From Pollenia angustigena (lineage: Eukaryota > Arthropoda > Insecta > Diptera > Polleniidae): a DNA stretch of 64,000 nucleotides. The stretch is taken from assembly GCA_930367215.1 (NCBI GenBank), contig OV884056.1, positions 85,695,285 to 85,759,284 on the forward strand, written 5' to 3'. The position numbers and the translations under genes were made by a program. The notes under the pieces are model-generated. The model made no database searches. It had not been told where the DNA came from and saw only the letters and a list, made by a program, of their open reading frames with translations. Shown piece after piece: positions 12,071 through 36,756 of this stretch. Position 1 is the stretch's first letter. Each line of letters starts with the position of its first letter.

Positions 12071-12802
12071 ACAGTACCCATGTTCTGTAACTTAAGTGAG
12101 AACTTCTTGCATCGAAAAGATGTGAAACAAAATATTCCATCGTTTCTCGAAAAGTGAGAAAAATGTGTGTCTGTAACTCATGTCGAAAACTATCAAAAGA
12201 GATTACGTCGTTACGTTATAAATATCATAATATTGCACTCGAAGCCGATGTGGCATTGCAGACGTTCAGAACGCCAGTAACACTTATCGTTGACGGCGAC
12301 CAAAATTTACTTACATTGAAAATTTTTCAACGACGGCGACGAAAACACAACCGTCGGTTATACCAAATTGTGTAAAGAGCGACTTTAATGTTTGTTGTTT
12401 GTAAACGAGCTTTGAAGACATTCGTATATTTTATAAAAATATTAAAAGCAAAATAATAAAACAATGAAAAATGTGCCAAGAACAAAATATTATTATTATT
12501 CTTAGCATTTTGCATTTTTAATTGTTTTTTAGTGTTAAAATTTTTTTCTCGCCCCATTTTTATTCGTGAGTTTATTTGACAGTTCAAAGCGGGAACTTTT
12601 CTCACCAAAATGTTACAGACACACTTTTTCTGTAAATTGGCTAGTAATTTCCTTACGTGACAGCTTGTACTCGCCAAAAAAGTTACAGACACAGTTAAGT
12701 GAGAAAAACAGCTGTTTGTTTCAATTTATGGCATTTTTGTTTCATTTCACACATTTCAATCGAAAACTTACTCGACGCGAGAGTTACAGAACATGGGCAC
12801 AG
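12071..12802. mobile_element. 732-bp MITE with CCCATGTTCTGTAAC ends, copy 1
   Basis: The left end is CAGTACCCATGTTCTGTAAC and the right end GTTACAGAACATGGGCAC. Secondary inverted stretches lie further in. It serves as an empty-site reference for the second copy, which is split over 37581-42405. Open frames inside (12327-12692 minus, 12566-12883 plus) lack any domain. Confidence 0.8.
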
Positions 12803-13235
12803 GTTAATAAAAGGTTTATTAAACAAATTTTCATACAAAATCCGTTTCTTAAGCTCTTTATTACCCTGTTTTATTTTTTATAATAAGTAAGTAAGTATTT
12901 ACAGAATCGTTTGACAGCCGTTTTCTAATGTCAATGAAGAAGAGTCCTGTCAATGAAAACACACGTTCCCTCAATTTCAGAGCATCAAACTTTAAACATT
13001 TTTTGCATACAATTATAGTTGCCATAATTTAATAAAAAAAAAATCTGGGCAATTTCCGCACAAAATTCCCGGGATATTTCTCCCAAAAAAATATGCGGGA
13101 TAGTGGGATTTTTCCCGGAAAATCCTGTATAAAAAAGCAATACTGGTTAGGCTATCGGCCATGATATGGTAAGATATACAGGCTGCACAAAATAACCTCT
13201 GGGTTGCTGTACTTGTTGCCTTCTACATATATATC
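12803..13235. other. Unassigned spacer
   Basis: No gene. A phrase AATTCCCGGGATATTTCTCCC near 13065 and its variants suggest a degraded repeat rich in CCCGG. Confidence 0.3.
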
Positions 13236-13446
13236 AGGGGTGCTCTGGAAATCGAAAACGCAAAACGCCAGAGTTTTAAACTTCGTTTTTTAATAAGATT
13301 TCTATAATTAAAGAATTTTATGACAAATATTATGCAAATATTTCTCAATTAAATGGAATTTTATAACAAAAATTATAAAAATTAGATAAAAAGTGTATTA
13401 AAAACAATTTCTTAATTTTTGCGTCTTAGATTTCCAGATCACCCCT
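13236..13446. mobile_element. MITE A copy 2
   Basis: It has the same organisation and AT-rich core as 2622-2840: AGGGGTGCTCTGGAAATCG at the left and GATTTCCAGATCACCCCT at the right. The internal phrases TTTTATGACAAATATTATGC and AAAAGTGTATTA are shared with copy 1. Confidence 0.75.
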
Positions 13447-13484
13447 ACATCTCTAACAAAACAACAAATCTTTTTGATAAAAAA

Positions 13485-14592
13485 AACAAGTTAGAGTGCT
13501 ATATTCGGCTGTGCCGAATCTTTGATACCTTCCACCGACAGTTCGAATGTTTAAAGGGTAATATCTGTATGATGTTATTATTATCTTAAACTGTGACGAT
13601 TTGTTATTAATTATGGTTTCAGGCGACTAAACTGTTTTCCGGTAGTAGGGTTTATATGGGGCCTAGGGTAAATTATGGACCGATCATCACGAAATTTCAC
13701 AGCGTCATTTCTAGTCCTTTAAAACTGTGAAGTACCAATGTCTGTTATGCTAGCATTATTAATTATGGTTTTAGGTGTACTAAACTGTTTTCCGGGAGTA
13801 GGGTTTCTATGGGGTCTAGGGTAAATTATGTACCGATCTTCACGAAATTTCACAGTATCATTTGTAGTCCTATAAAACTGTGACGAGCCAAAATTTGTTA
13901 TGATTGCATTATTTTTTACGGTTTAAGGCGTACTAAACTGTTTTCCGGGAGTAGGGTTTCTATGGGGTCTAGGGTAAATTATGTACCGATCTTCACGAAA
14001 TTTCACAGTATCATTTGTAGACCTATAAAACTGTGACGAGCCAAAATTTGTTATGATTGCATTATTTTTTACGGTTTTAGGCGTACTAAACTGTTTTTTT
14101 TCGGGAGTATTGTTTATATTGGGCTTAGGGTAAATTACGGAGGGATCATCATGAAATTTAACAGCGTGATTTCCTGTCAAATAAAACAAATTTTTGCAAA
14201 ATCTTATCTCATTCCGTGCCTTGTTCCAGCATGTATGTTATTTTTTGTAAGAAAATTATCCATTTTTTTAGGTGGTGGTTCCACATTTTGATTCAAAGCT
14301 CTGGTCCTACTGAACCGATTTTGCTGGATTTCAATCCCAAACTGCTTAGGATAACTACAAGCAATTTGGCACCAAGTTTGTTCATTTCTTTTGAGTTGTT
14401 CGAAAGTGAGCGTGTTTTCAACAGACGGACAGACGGACAGACAGACGGACATGGCTAAATCGAATTAGAATTACTCAAGGACCCAGAATATATATACTTT
14501 ATGGGGTCTGGGATGAATAATAAAAAAGTTTCACACAGAATGACAAACTTAATATACCCTCTTCACAACTAATTGTGGTAAAGGGTATAAAA
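13485..14592. mobile_element. Mini-me-type (GTCY)n element, copy 1
   Basis: Borders are AACAAGTTAGAGTGCTATA with a CGGCTGTGCCG hairpin on the left and GGGTATAAAA on the right. It has about four degenerate tandem units of 140-155 bases, each with GTAGGGTTTMTATGGGG and GATCWTCACGAAATTTCAC, then (GACA/GACG)n at 14423-14452. An inverted relative is at 60434-61582. Short frames on both strands merely follow the tandem unit. Confidence 0.75.
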
Positions 14593-14727
14593 AATAATTT
14601 TCTGCCATTAATGTAATAAAACACATTAAAACTACAAAAAATCGTGTGTAATTCATAAATGGGCTTAAGTTGGCATCACTGTTACATGTTATTGATTTTT
14701 TTTTTTTTTTTTAATGCTAATCATAAT

Positions 14728-15347
14728 CAGCCTTATTGCGGTTGTCGTTGTCGTAACCCTACAGATAATATTGGACTGCGGGGTCCATTGTGGCTTAAAT
14801 GGACTACTTACAACATGGTCCAATGTTCTGTAGTATGGACCATGTTATAAAAAATTAACATGCAGTGCTGCCAACAACTGCATGGTATACTTTTCTATAG
14901 TTTACAGTATTACACATTGGTAGCCCTGATGGTGTCCATTATTAATTGTTTATTTAAAAGTGAAAGTTTGTGAAATTTGTGGAAAAAAGGTAAAAAAAAT
15001 AAAAATACCAAGTAAATATATTTAATAATAGCAGTAATGACTGCAATACACACCATAAAAGGCGATTAGTAAAAAATGAAAAATGCTTAAACTACCCCTT
15101 AAGTGTACTCCATACTGTAGTAACATGGAGTACTTTTAAAACTAACCCACTTTAGTACTCCATGGTGTAGCTTAGGGACTACTTCCGTGGGTTATATGGT
15201 CCCCTCCTAGGACATCGTAATGTTAAATGGACCACTTTTTACCCATTTATTTGGAGTAGTTTTGGAGTACTCCTACTCCTTTATGGACTACTCTTTACAT
15301 GCATGTACGGACTAGTCTCGTTATCTGCAGGGAAATCACCAAGGCTG
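14728..15347. mobile_element. Family E MITE split by a family F insertion
   Basis: The left arm CAGCCTTATTGCGGTTGTCG lies at 14728-14756 and the right terminus GGCTG at 15343-15347. Between them sits the complete 14757-15332 element. Intact relatives are at 27385-27525 and 42895-43002. Confidence 0.5.
14757..15332. mobile_element. Family F element copy 1 (CCCTRCARATAA ends)
   Basis: It begins CCCTACAGATAATATTGGAC and ends TTATCTGCAGGG. Inside are many near-repeats of ATGGACTACT and ATGGACCA, plus a stretch TGGTCCCCTCCTAGGACATC that is nearly identical in the copy at 48209-48582. It is non-coding. Confidence 0.7.
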
Positions 15348-15678
15348 AATGATAGAGATGTACAAGTTCTGTACTTTTAAGTTTAAAAGTCTAAAATCAC
15401 AAAACGCTGAGAAAAGTACAAATTTTGCGCTCTTTTACTTTAACGGTTACAGTAAACTTAACTTTGTTAGCCACACTGGCAAATGTTGTTGTTATGTTAG
15501 TAACAAAGTGACAATTTTCTTGATAAAGTGATATAATTTTATACATTCTCTTTTTATTTATGAATCGAATAACTTTCGTTGCAATGAATTTTAATTACTA
15601 TTATTAAAACAAATTTACATCGTTTAAAAGTGTTTTCTTCAGAAACAATATACATACATACACACATAGTAGGTACAT

Positions 15679-15923
15679 ATCGCTCATTTGCTGCAAGACC
15701 GGCATAACTCAAAAAAATCCATTTCGAGATAAACGCATTTATAGTTTTTGATTTGCTCTAACTACTTAGAAAAAAAGAAGACACATTCCCTTCAAACTGG
15801 GAAAGTATAAAAGATATAAAGATGAATTTAATACACAATATAAAGAAAAAGCGAACAATTCTGCATCTCTAACTCCAAAATTTAATTTTTTGAGTTATGT
15901 CGGTCTTGCAGCAAATGAGCGAT
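15679..15923. mobile_element. MITE with ATCGCTCATTTGCTGCAAG ends
   Basis: Near-perfect inverted arms of about 40 bases: ATCGCTCATTTGCTGCAAG, then ACCGGCATAACTCAAAAAA, and the complement at the right. The core is AT-rich and non-coding. Confidence 0.75.
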
Positions 15924-17118
15924 ATTATTGACATACCTATAACAATTAATACTGTTATACTTATAACGTTTGAGACTCCTTAAAAATTATTTAATTACTA
16001 TGTTCGAAAACTTCTCGTCTATGAAGTGAAACGATTAAATAACTTTTACGCAAAAATTTTTACACATGTTTATAACAATTTTTTCTACTTTCAAAGTCAA
16101 ACTAAAATTTATGCACATTTTGTTAAGAAAAAAAAAATATTTCTTTAGAAACAAAGAAAAAAAATGTTTTTCTAAACAATTTGAACAAAACATAGTTGCA
16201 TATGGAAGAGAAGGCGCGCGCAAGTGGCGCCAGGAATTTCTAACAATTAAAACTACAACAACTACAACGACATACAATCATGCAATGCCACCACAATGGA
16301 AATTGTTTTGTAGTTCAACGTAATTCAACATCCGTGTCTATCTATGACGTCTATTTGTCTATTATGTTTTTGATATCACAGTGTAATTTTAACAAAGTTT
16401 TTGCTTTAGTTGTTGCTGTGTAAGCCGACCTTTTTTTTTAACTCAAATTGTTGAAATGAGTTTTTAATTAAAAAAATTTATAATTTAGTGCTTTTATTGT
16501 ATTTTTGTTTTAATTAAAAAAAGAGGGTCAATCAAGAACATGTGGAAAATACGTTTTTTTTTTTACATTTATTTAATGGATAAATAAAGTGCTGCTGTTG
16601 GGTATTTGATTTTAAATATACTTATAAAGAAAAAAAATACAAAACAAACCTTGACTCAGTTTTTAAATTTAGCAGTCTTTGTAGTCCAAAATATTTTTTC
16701 TGCGTAATTTTGTTAAACATTTCTTTGTCGTGTAAGAAATATGTCGTGTAAATGAATATTTCCATCAAAGAAGCAGAAGTTTAGGTATACGAGGGTTGAA
16801 TGTAAAGTTCTGTTTAATAAGAAGAAACATGATTTTATTTGTTAATTTCATTTGATTAAAAAAAAAAAATATATCCTATTAAGGGACAAAGAATTATAAA
16901 GTTTTTATTAAAAAGAAATTTGAGTAATGAATCATTTGGTATCATTAATTTTGTGAGAATCTGGTAACACGCTACTAAAAAATGCTTATATTCATATTCG
17001 TGTACGTGTGCTTGCAGAATATTTGCCGTCATATCTAAATTTTTTGATTTTCCATCCAGCATCGTCGATGTCACACATACAAACACATTTTTAATAACAG
17101 CCGCTTTAATATCACAAT
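15924..17118. other. AT-rich DNA with a MITE core fragment
   Basis: No gene. The overlapping frames at 16035-16323 on both strands have no domain. About 16990-17070 repeats the core of the 6757-6913 element. Confidence 0.35.
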
Positions 17119-17647
17119 AAAGGCGAATTTACTTTTCAGGTGGCGTTGAAACCATAGCTGAGCTACTTTTTTTTCTTACTCAAGGCTAGTTAACACTATT
17201 ATAGGTACTTTGTATTAATTCATGTCAAAAACTCAAATTACATTATGTAAAAGTGTGATAGTGTGAATGCAGTGTGTTATGAAAATGACAAGTATTACAA
17301 AACAAATTTGACATCCCATACCTACGACTTCAGAGTTTTTTTTAAATTTTTCTAAACAATAATACTTTTCATTTGATCAGGGTTGCATTTTAACAAGAGC
17401 ATGTTCATGTGTGATAGTGTGAATAGAAACTGTAATGTTCAATTAGATTTTTTGATAATCGCAACAAAGCTCATTAGATTTCCATCTCACAGAGTATTAT
17501 AGGATACGTAAGACTTGTGTGATAGTGTTAACTAGCCTTAAGAGAGAAAAATGTCAAAAGTTGATCGTGCTTTTGAAATATCGACCAACGAAAGCAACAA
17601 ATAAAGTATAATGTTGGTGTTGTGTTTGTTGTAGTTTTGCCATGTAT
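17119..17647. mobile_element. AAGGCGAATT-family element with a nested MITE
   Basis: The left end AAAGGCGAATTTACTTTTC and the right end GTATTCGCCTTG are separated by the complete element at 17182-17539, so this is an older insertion. Confidence 0.5.
17182..17539. mobile_element. Family H MITE copy 1 (AAGGCTAGTTAACACTAT ends)
   Basis: Ends AAGGCTAGTTAACACTAT and ATAGTGTTAACTAGCCTT. Internal blocks GTGTGATAGTGTGAATGCAG and TTTGATMATCGCAACAAA-like phrases are shared with the copy at 21379-21733. It is non-coding. Confidence 0.8.
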
Positions 17648-17780
17648 TCGCCTTGACCACAACATGTTATTCAATTTACTAAACTCAATGGGCCTTCACA
17701 CACTAGACTGACGTAAAATGGCAGTTTGTTGGCAAGCGACGTAAAGGGAATGGTTTTTTGCTAGCGTAAAGTTTCAACCG

Positions 17781-18232
17781 CCCTGAAGGAAACCTGGGTG
17801 CAAGTGTCTCCAAGTCACCAGTTTTGTCGACTATGTTGGTGACATTCTTAACGAAGTGTCTACACACAATACATTTGCCACTATAATTGGCTTTAATACG
17901 AAAAAGATTTTATCAATAACAACTGAGAAGTACAATTCCTATAAAAGTTAAAGAAATAATAAAAAAAAGATTGTTATGATTTCGTATTCCTACAAAAAGT
18001 GTAGACTACTTTTACTAAAATTTACTAGTGATTCTCTGGTTCCAATGTCTACATATGTTCCCAAAGGAACTACCTAGTCAGTAGTACAAACGTCAGTAGT
18101 AGATTTCCAATGACACGCACATGTTAAATGTCTATTGTAAATAACATTGCCTGGGGTATAATAAGTCACTAGTACTGGTGATTGTGTCAATAGTGAATCA
18201 GTACATATTCACTAGTGACATTTCCTGCAGGG
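17781..18232. mobile_element. Family G element (CCCTGAAGGAAAC ends)
   Basis: It starts CCCTGAAGGAAACC and ends CATTTCCTGCAGGG. It contains CAAGTCACCAGTTTTGTCGA and TTGGTGACATTCTT. A left-end fragment of the same family lies at 32905-33010. Confidence 0.55.
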
Positions 18233-18380
18233 CGGCTTCAACCCCACACAAGCAATGCAAAAAACACTAATACATACATACAAAGTTGTGTACACGTACA
18301 CATTTTATGCCAGATAATTTTACAACCGTGTGTGATTGATAGAACAAAAATTATGCGCTTAAAAATTGTTCTAGTGTGTA

Positions 18381-18523
18381 ACATAGCGTCTTCACCTGAC
18401 AATTTTTTGTCATACCAAACGTCAAACTTCATATTAAAAAAACGCTGACAAAAATTTTCGAGTTTTTTTATATAGACTTTGACGTTTGGTATGACAAAAA
18501 ATTGTCAGGTGAAGACGCTATGT
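18381..18523. mobile_element. Hairpin element with perfect 46-base arms
   Basis: The arms at 18381-18426 and 18478-18523 are perfect reverse complements, starting ACATAGCGTCTTCACCTGAC, and enclose a 51-base AT-rich loop. A shared arm (TTTGACGTTTGG, then AAAAATTGTCAGGTGAA) recurs at 20518-20555. Confidence 0.85.
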
Positions 18524-19101
18524 AAAGGGCCAATTAAATAATTGCTCGCAACTAATTTTTTTTCTAAATAAAACAAAAAATAACAAATCTTTCAAACTTT
18601 TATCGATTACTCACTTAATTAATTACTCTACTACTATAAAATGTCATAATCTATTATTTCACATTTGTTGAAATTAAACAAATCTCAGTTCAAATGCGAT
18701 TTCTTATCATATAAAATTATAATTTATTGATTTTGAATAAGCAAAAATAATTTTACCTAACAACCTGTTTAGAAATGTTTCTAATAATTTTATATTTCAG
18801 TATAGTCCGGTTAAAGATGATATCTTCTGCTACAACGAAAGAAAATGACATACATAAGTATGTATATTGCTTTTATAACACATCTGATATTGATATTTGC
18901 TACTGATTTTAAAAAAATAATCTTTTTGTCAAAAAAAAATATGTTACCTATTTTTTCAGGGACCGTAAATAATAGAAAAAAATATATATAAAATCAGAAT
19001 AACTTTTTAATGTTTTAAATAAAATAAAAACCAGTAAACGATTAATTTTTTTTAAATACAAGTTTTATGTGACTTGGTCATCTACAAACATAGATTATAA
19101 T
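18524..19101. other. AT-rich spacer
   Basis: No gene, inverted repeat or second copy recognised. Confidence 0.35.
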
Positions 19102-20037
19102 CAGGGAAACCAAAAATATGCTCTAAAAAATGCGTTTTATGCGCATAAAAACGTTTTATGCAGCAAAAACTTGAAAATATGCCCTAAAATTTTTTAAAAA
19201 TATGCTCCAAAAAATTCAAAAATTGCTTATTTGAAAACAAAATATTCTACAATTTAATAACAGTTCCATGTAATAAAAACAATCCTAAAATTATAATCGG
19301 GAAAGCCCAAACTTCAATGTATTTACAGACGAATTTTCGAGATGTTGCCCTATTTGTAAACGATGGGCAGTAATTGGCTCACATAAACAAAGCTATGTAA
19401 AGAGTTTCAAATTTATTCCAGAGTTATTTGTGCGGAATATTATCTAGATATTAACATCCATATGAGATTTTTTGTCATAAAGAGATTTAAAGGACAGTCG
19501 CTTAATTGTTTATTAATGAAGCTATTAAAGCTTTGTAAATGAAACAGTGCGATATGTTTATTGAACTGTATTTTGAACAAAAAAATTAAATTTTTAATTC
19601 AAAAATGGATTTTCAAATCGCTCGAAATCCGTCGCACCCCTTAAAATTTCATCACTTACATGATTATGTAAAAATTTAGGATAAATTTAGTCCAAAACTA
19701 TTTTATTGTAATCTAAATTATCCTACCAAATTTTTTAGAAATTGTTCTATATTTGATCAAAACATGCACACAAATCCTACTTCTGAAAATAGCTTTTAAT
19801 GCCATAACTTACTTATGTATTATTGCTGGTATTGACACATAAATTGGCGACAATAAATTTTACGATTGCTATTATGTCATCACAAAATGATGTCCTGGTA
19901 GGTCCAAAACTTATCATTGATCCCATATAAATCCCCTGCCTAAAATCACTTTAAGGTAAAAAATCTCATATAGATAAAAAATCTAAATAAAAGTCGGCAC
20001 AAAAAACTTTTACATGAATCTCAACTTCATAACATGG
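19102..20037. mobile_element. CAGGGAAACC-family element, left part, plus (GTCY)n-family segment
   Basis: It begins CAGGGAAACCAAAAATATG and shares phrases with the complete hAT-like element at 54081-55120 (TATGCTCTAAAAAA, TTATGCGCAT, AACATCCATATGRG). From about 19660 the sequence follows the (GTCY)n family (AATAGCTTTTAATGCCATA, GGCGACAATAA). No matching right end with an 8-bp duplication was found. Confidence 0.5.
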
Positions 20038-20560
20038 TGTCTTCACCTCAGTGTTCGAAAATAAACACTAAATATCGTTTTTTAATGTTCGGTTCGGTAG
20101 ATTTGTGGAAAACACAAACGCTAATAGTGTTTGTGAAGAAAACCTTACAAAAAAAAAAACGTTTCCCTGTTAGTCATCTTTCGAACACAAACATATTACT
20201 GTTTTTATCAAACTCAACAAAAGATGTGAACATTTAATTCCGTTCGGTTTTTTTTGAAAATCCACAAATTTCAATGTGTTCGGTTCGGCTCGTTAATGTT
20301 CGTCCCTTTTGGCTGGTAAAAAACATTTTTACAAAAACAAAATGCACACACGAAAAAAACATTATAGAACCTTTAAATATAATGTTTGTCTACAGTATCA
20401 CTACAATTGTTCTGTTTTTTAACGAAGAACTGAACATTATATAATGTTCGGTTCTTTCTTGAAAATAGTTACAAACGGTATTAAGGATTGTGTATGTCTA
20501 GAGTTTTTTGTATAGACTTTGACGTTTGGCATAACAAAAAATTGTCAGGTGAATCCCATG
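20038..20560. mobile_element. Insertion related to the 18381 hairpin element
   Basis: The (GTCY)n-family sequence CATAACAT...TATTGTGTTC, continuous at about 4957-4971, is interrupted here. The inserted part starts GTGTCTTCACCTC and ends ATTGTCAGGTGAATCCCATG, the two sides of the 18381 family. Within it GTTCGGTTC-type phrases recur. The frame at 20034-20237 is not gene-like. Confidence 0.5.
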
Positions 20561-20700
20561 TAACATTATTGTGTTCTGGAGGGTCAATGATTGACCAGGG
20601 GCCGCAAATAAGTGACACTCGAATATTTGTTTTCAAATACTGTGATGTAGGGTGTCATAAGGTCGGGCTTGACCGACAATACTTTCTTACTTGTTTTTAC
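20561..20700. mobile_element. (GTCY)n-family tail fragment
   Basis: It continues the element interrupted at 20038, with GATGTAGGGTGTCATAAGG and CTTGACCGACAATACTTTC, and ends at CTTACTTGTTTT like the copies at 26683 and 33238. Confidence 0.6.
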
Positions 20701-20982
20701 CTTTCATCGATTGCTACTGTGTCTACAAAATTTTCTAAAAATTCTACGTTGTATTCTTAGTGCTGAATAAGCCATTTTAATATAACACCCCACAGACCCC
20801 GGCTCTATTTCACGCTCCCTTTCAATAAATTGCTCGTTGAAGTTTTTTTTTCTATTATCAATTTATGATATTTGTTTTAAACAAAACCAAATTTGTTGAC
20901 TTTTCTTTTATAAATTTTTTATTTAATATTTTTAACGAATTGTGTTAACTACTGCTTTTTAAGTGCAAATAGTTCCATATAA
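20701..20982 (+). promoter_or_regulatory. Region upstream of the mtd short-isoform first exon
   Basis: This stretch must hold the 5' leader and perhaps the promoter of the short isoform. It contains a GC-richer patch (CCCCACAGACCCCGGCTC near 20788) followed by T-rich and A-rich sequence. No clear TATA box or initiator is seen, and an upstream non-coding exon cannot be excluded. Confidence 0.3.
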
Positions 20983-34294
<13,312 letters not shown>

Positions 34295-35963
34295 AAAGAA
34301 AACTATTTATAACATCTAACAAAAAAAAAAAATAGAAAACAAAACAGAAATTAATATTATTAATTTACTATTGTTTATGATGTATTTTTACCGTCATCAT
34401 CATCTCCACCAACAACTCTAAAACCCCCTTCAACACATGCAAACAAAAAATTTATATATTTTTGTTAAAAAAAAAAGAGAAACAAAACAAATCTTATTGT
34501 AGACAACAAGAAAAAAGCATTAATTTAAAATATTTTTATCTATAGTACATAAATTAAACAATATAATTATTATAACAACAAAAAAAAAACGCTTAATAAC
34601 TAAAAATGTTTAAACGAAATTAAAAAAAAACATGATTTTAATTGTTGTTATAAAAATAAAAACAATTGAAGTTTAGAAAAAAAAAAAAAATAAACATTTT
34701 AATAATTATTATGTATATTGTATTGTCTCCTCATAAAAAAATCTGCCTTCATCTTAAAAAACACGTGGTTAACAGATTAACTCGTCTTTATTTATTTTAT
34801 TATAATGGAGATCATCATTATTACTATTTTTTAAAATCTTGTTTTCTCAACTTTACATAAAGCCCGACATTATACGGCCATGTTTTGGAAATCAAAATCG
34901 AGTAAAATTGAAATCGATAGAGATTTTCAATGCATTTTTTTTTTTAAATGACCGTTGCTCTTGTTCCAACAGGTTTTCTGCCATCGAAAGTTTTCCCCTA
35001 GGGACAAAACTTCCGGTTGCGGAGTTGAAAATTATGGGCCGAGTGAAATGCGGAGCGTTTCGAAGCGAAGATCCAATTGTCTTGGGAAGGTAATTTTTTC
35101 TGGCACTCAAAGTATATTAAAGGAAATATTTTTATGAGTTCTTAAAACTTCCTTGAATTTGAATTCCAGAACATGACTGCTAATAATCAAATAACATTTT
35201 GTTTCTTTACTTTCCCCTCATCATTTAATTATCAATTCATCCATTCTTTACTTTTTCTCTAATTTTTCTTTCTTTCTTTTTTTCTCTTAATATTTAAGTT
35301 CAATTTTAAGTTTATTTAGACCTCAAAATAAGAAAAACTATTATTAATTTTATTCTAAACAAACAAAATATTTAAAAAGAAAACGAATTATTTTTAATGA
35401 TTTTCTTTTGTCGTGAATTTATATAGAAACACTTTATTATTTTAAACAAAAACTAACTTAACTAAAACTAAATTATTTTAATCAATGACAACAAAAAGAA
35501 ATGAATTATGCATTAAAAAACGACATTTTTGTTTAAAACAAAAAATAAAACATTTAGTTAAAAAATCTAAAGAAAAAAACACAAATAAAAAATAAAAATT
35601 AAAAACACAAAATTCAAAGATTGCAAAATTAAAAAAAAGTTACGTTAAATTATTGAAACAAATCACCAATGAAATGTGCAATTATTAAGGGAATTATTAA
35701 AAGAACAGCAAAAATTTAAAACAATTAAAAAAATGGAAATGAAAATTATAACAATTTTTAGTGTTGACCAACAAAAAAAAATAAAACAAGCAAGTGATTT
35801 TTTTTCCTTTAAATTTTTTATGTTTTTAGTTAAGCCATTTAATTTTAAAAATAAATAATAAAAAATTAAAATAAAAAACATTTATTTTTATTGCTAAGCA
35901 TAAAAATAAATGCTAAAAATTATAATTTAAAATATTGTTTTGTTTTATTTTCTTTTTTTATTA
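34295..35963 (+). other. mtd 3' UTR and 3' flank (AT-rich)
   Basis: Very A-rich sequence follows the stop codon, with no long coding frame of its own. AATAAA-type hexamers occur at 34655-34660 and 34689-34694, but in such A-rich DNA they are weak evidence for a cleavage site. The 3' end of the transcript therefore cannot be placed. The only compositionally distinct part is 34973-35089, listed separately. Confidence 0.5.
34973..35089 (+). other. GC-rich exon-like block of unknown origin
   Basis: This 117-base block is clearly GC-richer than its AT-rich surroundings. It is bounded by an acceptor-like TTCCAACAG and a donor-like GGTAATTTT. All plus frames are open, and the second reads protein-like (SFPLGTKLPVAELKIMGRV); the minus strand is open too, through 34892-35110. 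It could be an exon of another transcript, a conserved non-coding element or a fragment of a mobile element. I do not recognise it. Confidence 0.3.
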
Positions 35964-36130
35964 AGGGTAAACACGTCACAAGTTGCACCCTTGCAAAAAA
36001 GCAAAAGTGCAAAAATAAAATCACAACCACACAGACAATTAGTTGTGCGTAAATAATTGTTTTGTGGTTGTTGTTATATTTTTGCACTTTTCCTTTTTTG
36101 CAATGGTGCAACTTGTGACGTGAATACCCC
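35964..36130. mobile_element. Fold-back MITE with AGGGTAAACACGTCACAAG ends
   Basis: Arms include AGGGTAAACACGTCACAAG, TTGCACCCTTGCAAAAAAGC and their complements, ending CTTGTGACGTGAATACCCC. The loop includes ACAACCACA/TGTGGTTGT. Confidence 0.75.
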
Positions 36131-36147
36131 CATTATATTTTTTATAT

Positions 36148-36410
36148 TGTCATTGTGCAAATTTACAATTTGCCAATTTGCAGTGCGTATTCTGGCAACA
36201 CAAAAAACTTCTGGTTTCCGTTTTGTGATCGTTAACAAACAAGACAAACATATAACTTACAAACAAAAAATTTTTTGTTTTGTTTTCAATGAATGCAGAC
36301 GACGATAGTGCTTCGGCAGTTTCGCTAGCTTTTTGTTTAAAATGGTGGAGAAATATAAAAAAAAAGAATTTGGAGTTTAAGCAACGAGATGTTTTGTGGC
36401 AAACAATGCT
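36148..36410 (+). mobile_element. Family L element left part with a possible transposase start
   Basis: TCATTGTGCAAATTTACAAT and GGCAACACAAAAAACTTCTG align with the left interior of 23105-23856. Unlike that copy, this one continues into a short open frame at 36289. Another element then starts at about 36411. Confidence 0.45.
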
Positions 36411-36456
36411 GGAGGCTTATTCTGAATTGCGATGCGAAAATCAATGCGATGCATAA
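36289..36456 (+). pseudogene. Short N-terminal ORF, possibly Harbinger-type transposase start
   Basis: A 55-codon frame (ATG 36289, TAA 36454-36456) begins with acidic-hydrophobic residues (MNADDDSASAVSLAFCLKWW) followed by a basic stretch and LEAYSELR. This layout resembles the N-terminus of insect PIF/Harbinger transposases, where an acidic start precedes a K/R-rich block and a Leu-Leu-x-Glu-Leu-Arg motif. The last 15 codons run into the inverted end of the neighbouring element, so the frame is truncated. The assignment is tentative; it could be chance. Confidence 0.3.
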
Positions 36457-36544
36457 ATGCGAACAATTGCTATTCTGTATTGCGATATTCGCATTTGAAA
36501 TGCGAAAAGGTGACAAGTCGGTATTCTACATTGCGAAAACAAAT

Positions 36545-36620
36545 CGTCGGTTGATTATTTAATTGTCGTATGTGGATACAAATTACAAACGACATACGAC
36601 AATTAAATAATCAACCGACG
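36545..36620. repeat. Perfect 29-base-arm hairpin
   Basis: CGTCGGTTGATTATTTAATT continued to GTCGTATGT, then an 18-base loop, then the exact complement ending CCGACG at 36620. It interrupts an ATTCT-CATTGCGAAA motif of the surrounding element, so it may be a small insertion. Confidence 0.8.
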
Positions 36621-36756
36621 AAATGTCAAATTCGCAAAATTTATTCGACAGCAAAATAGCATTCGCAAAGTGCAAACATGTTAGTGAAAGATAATATTTT
36701 ATTTATTTATTCATCATTTATTTATAATTTAATTCAGGGAAACAAGCAATCAATCC

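Noticed and set aside
12327..12692. 121-codon minus-strand open frame
   Set aside because: It lies wholly inside a MITE, has no domain, and the second MITE copy does not preserve it intact.
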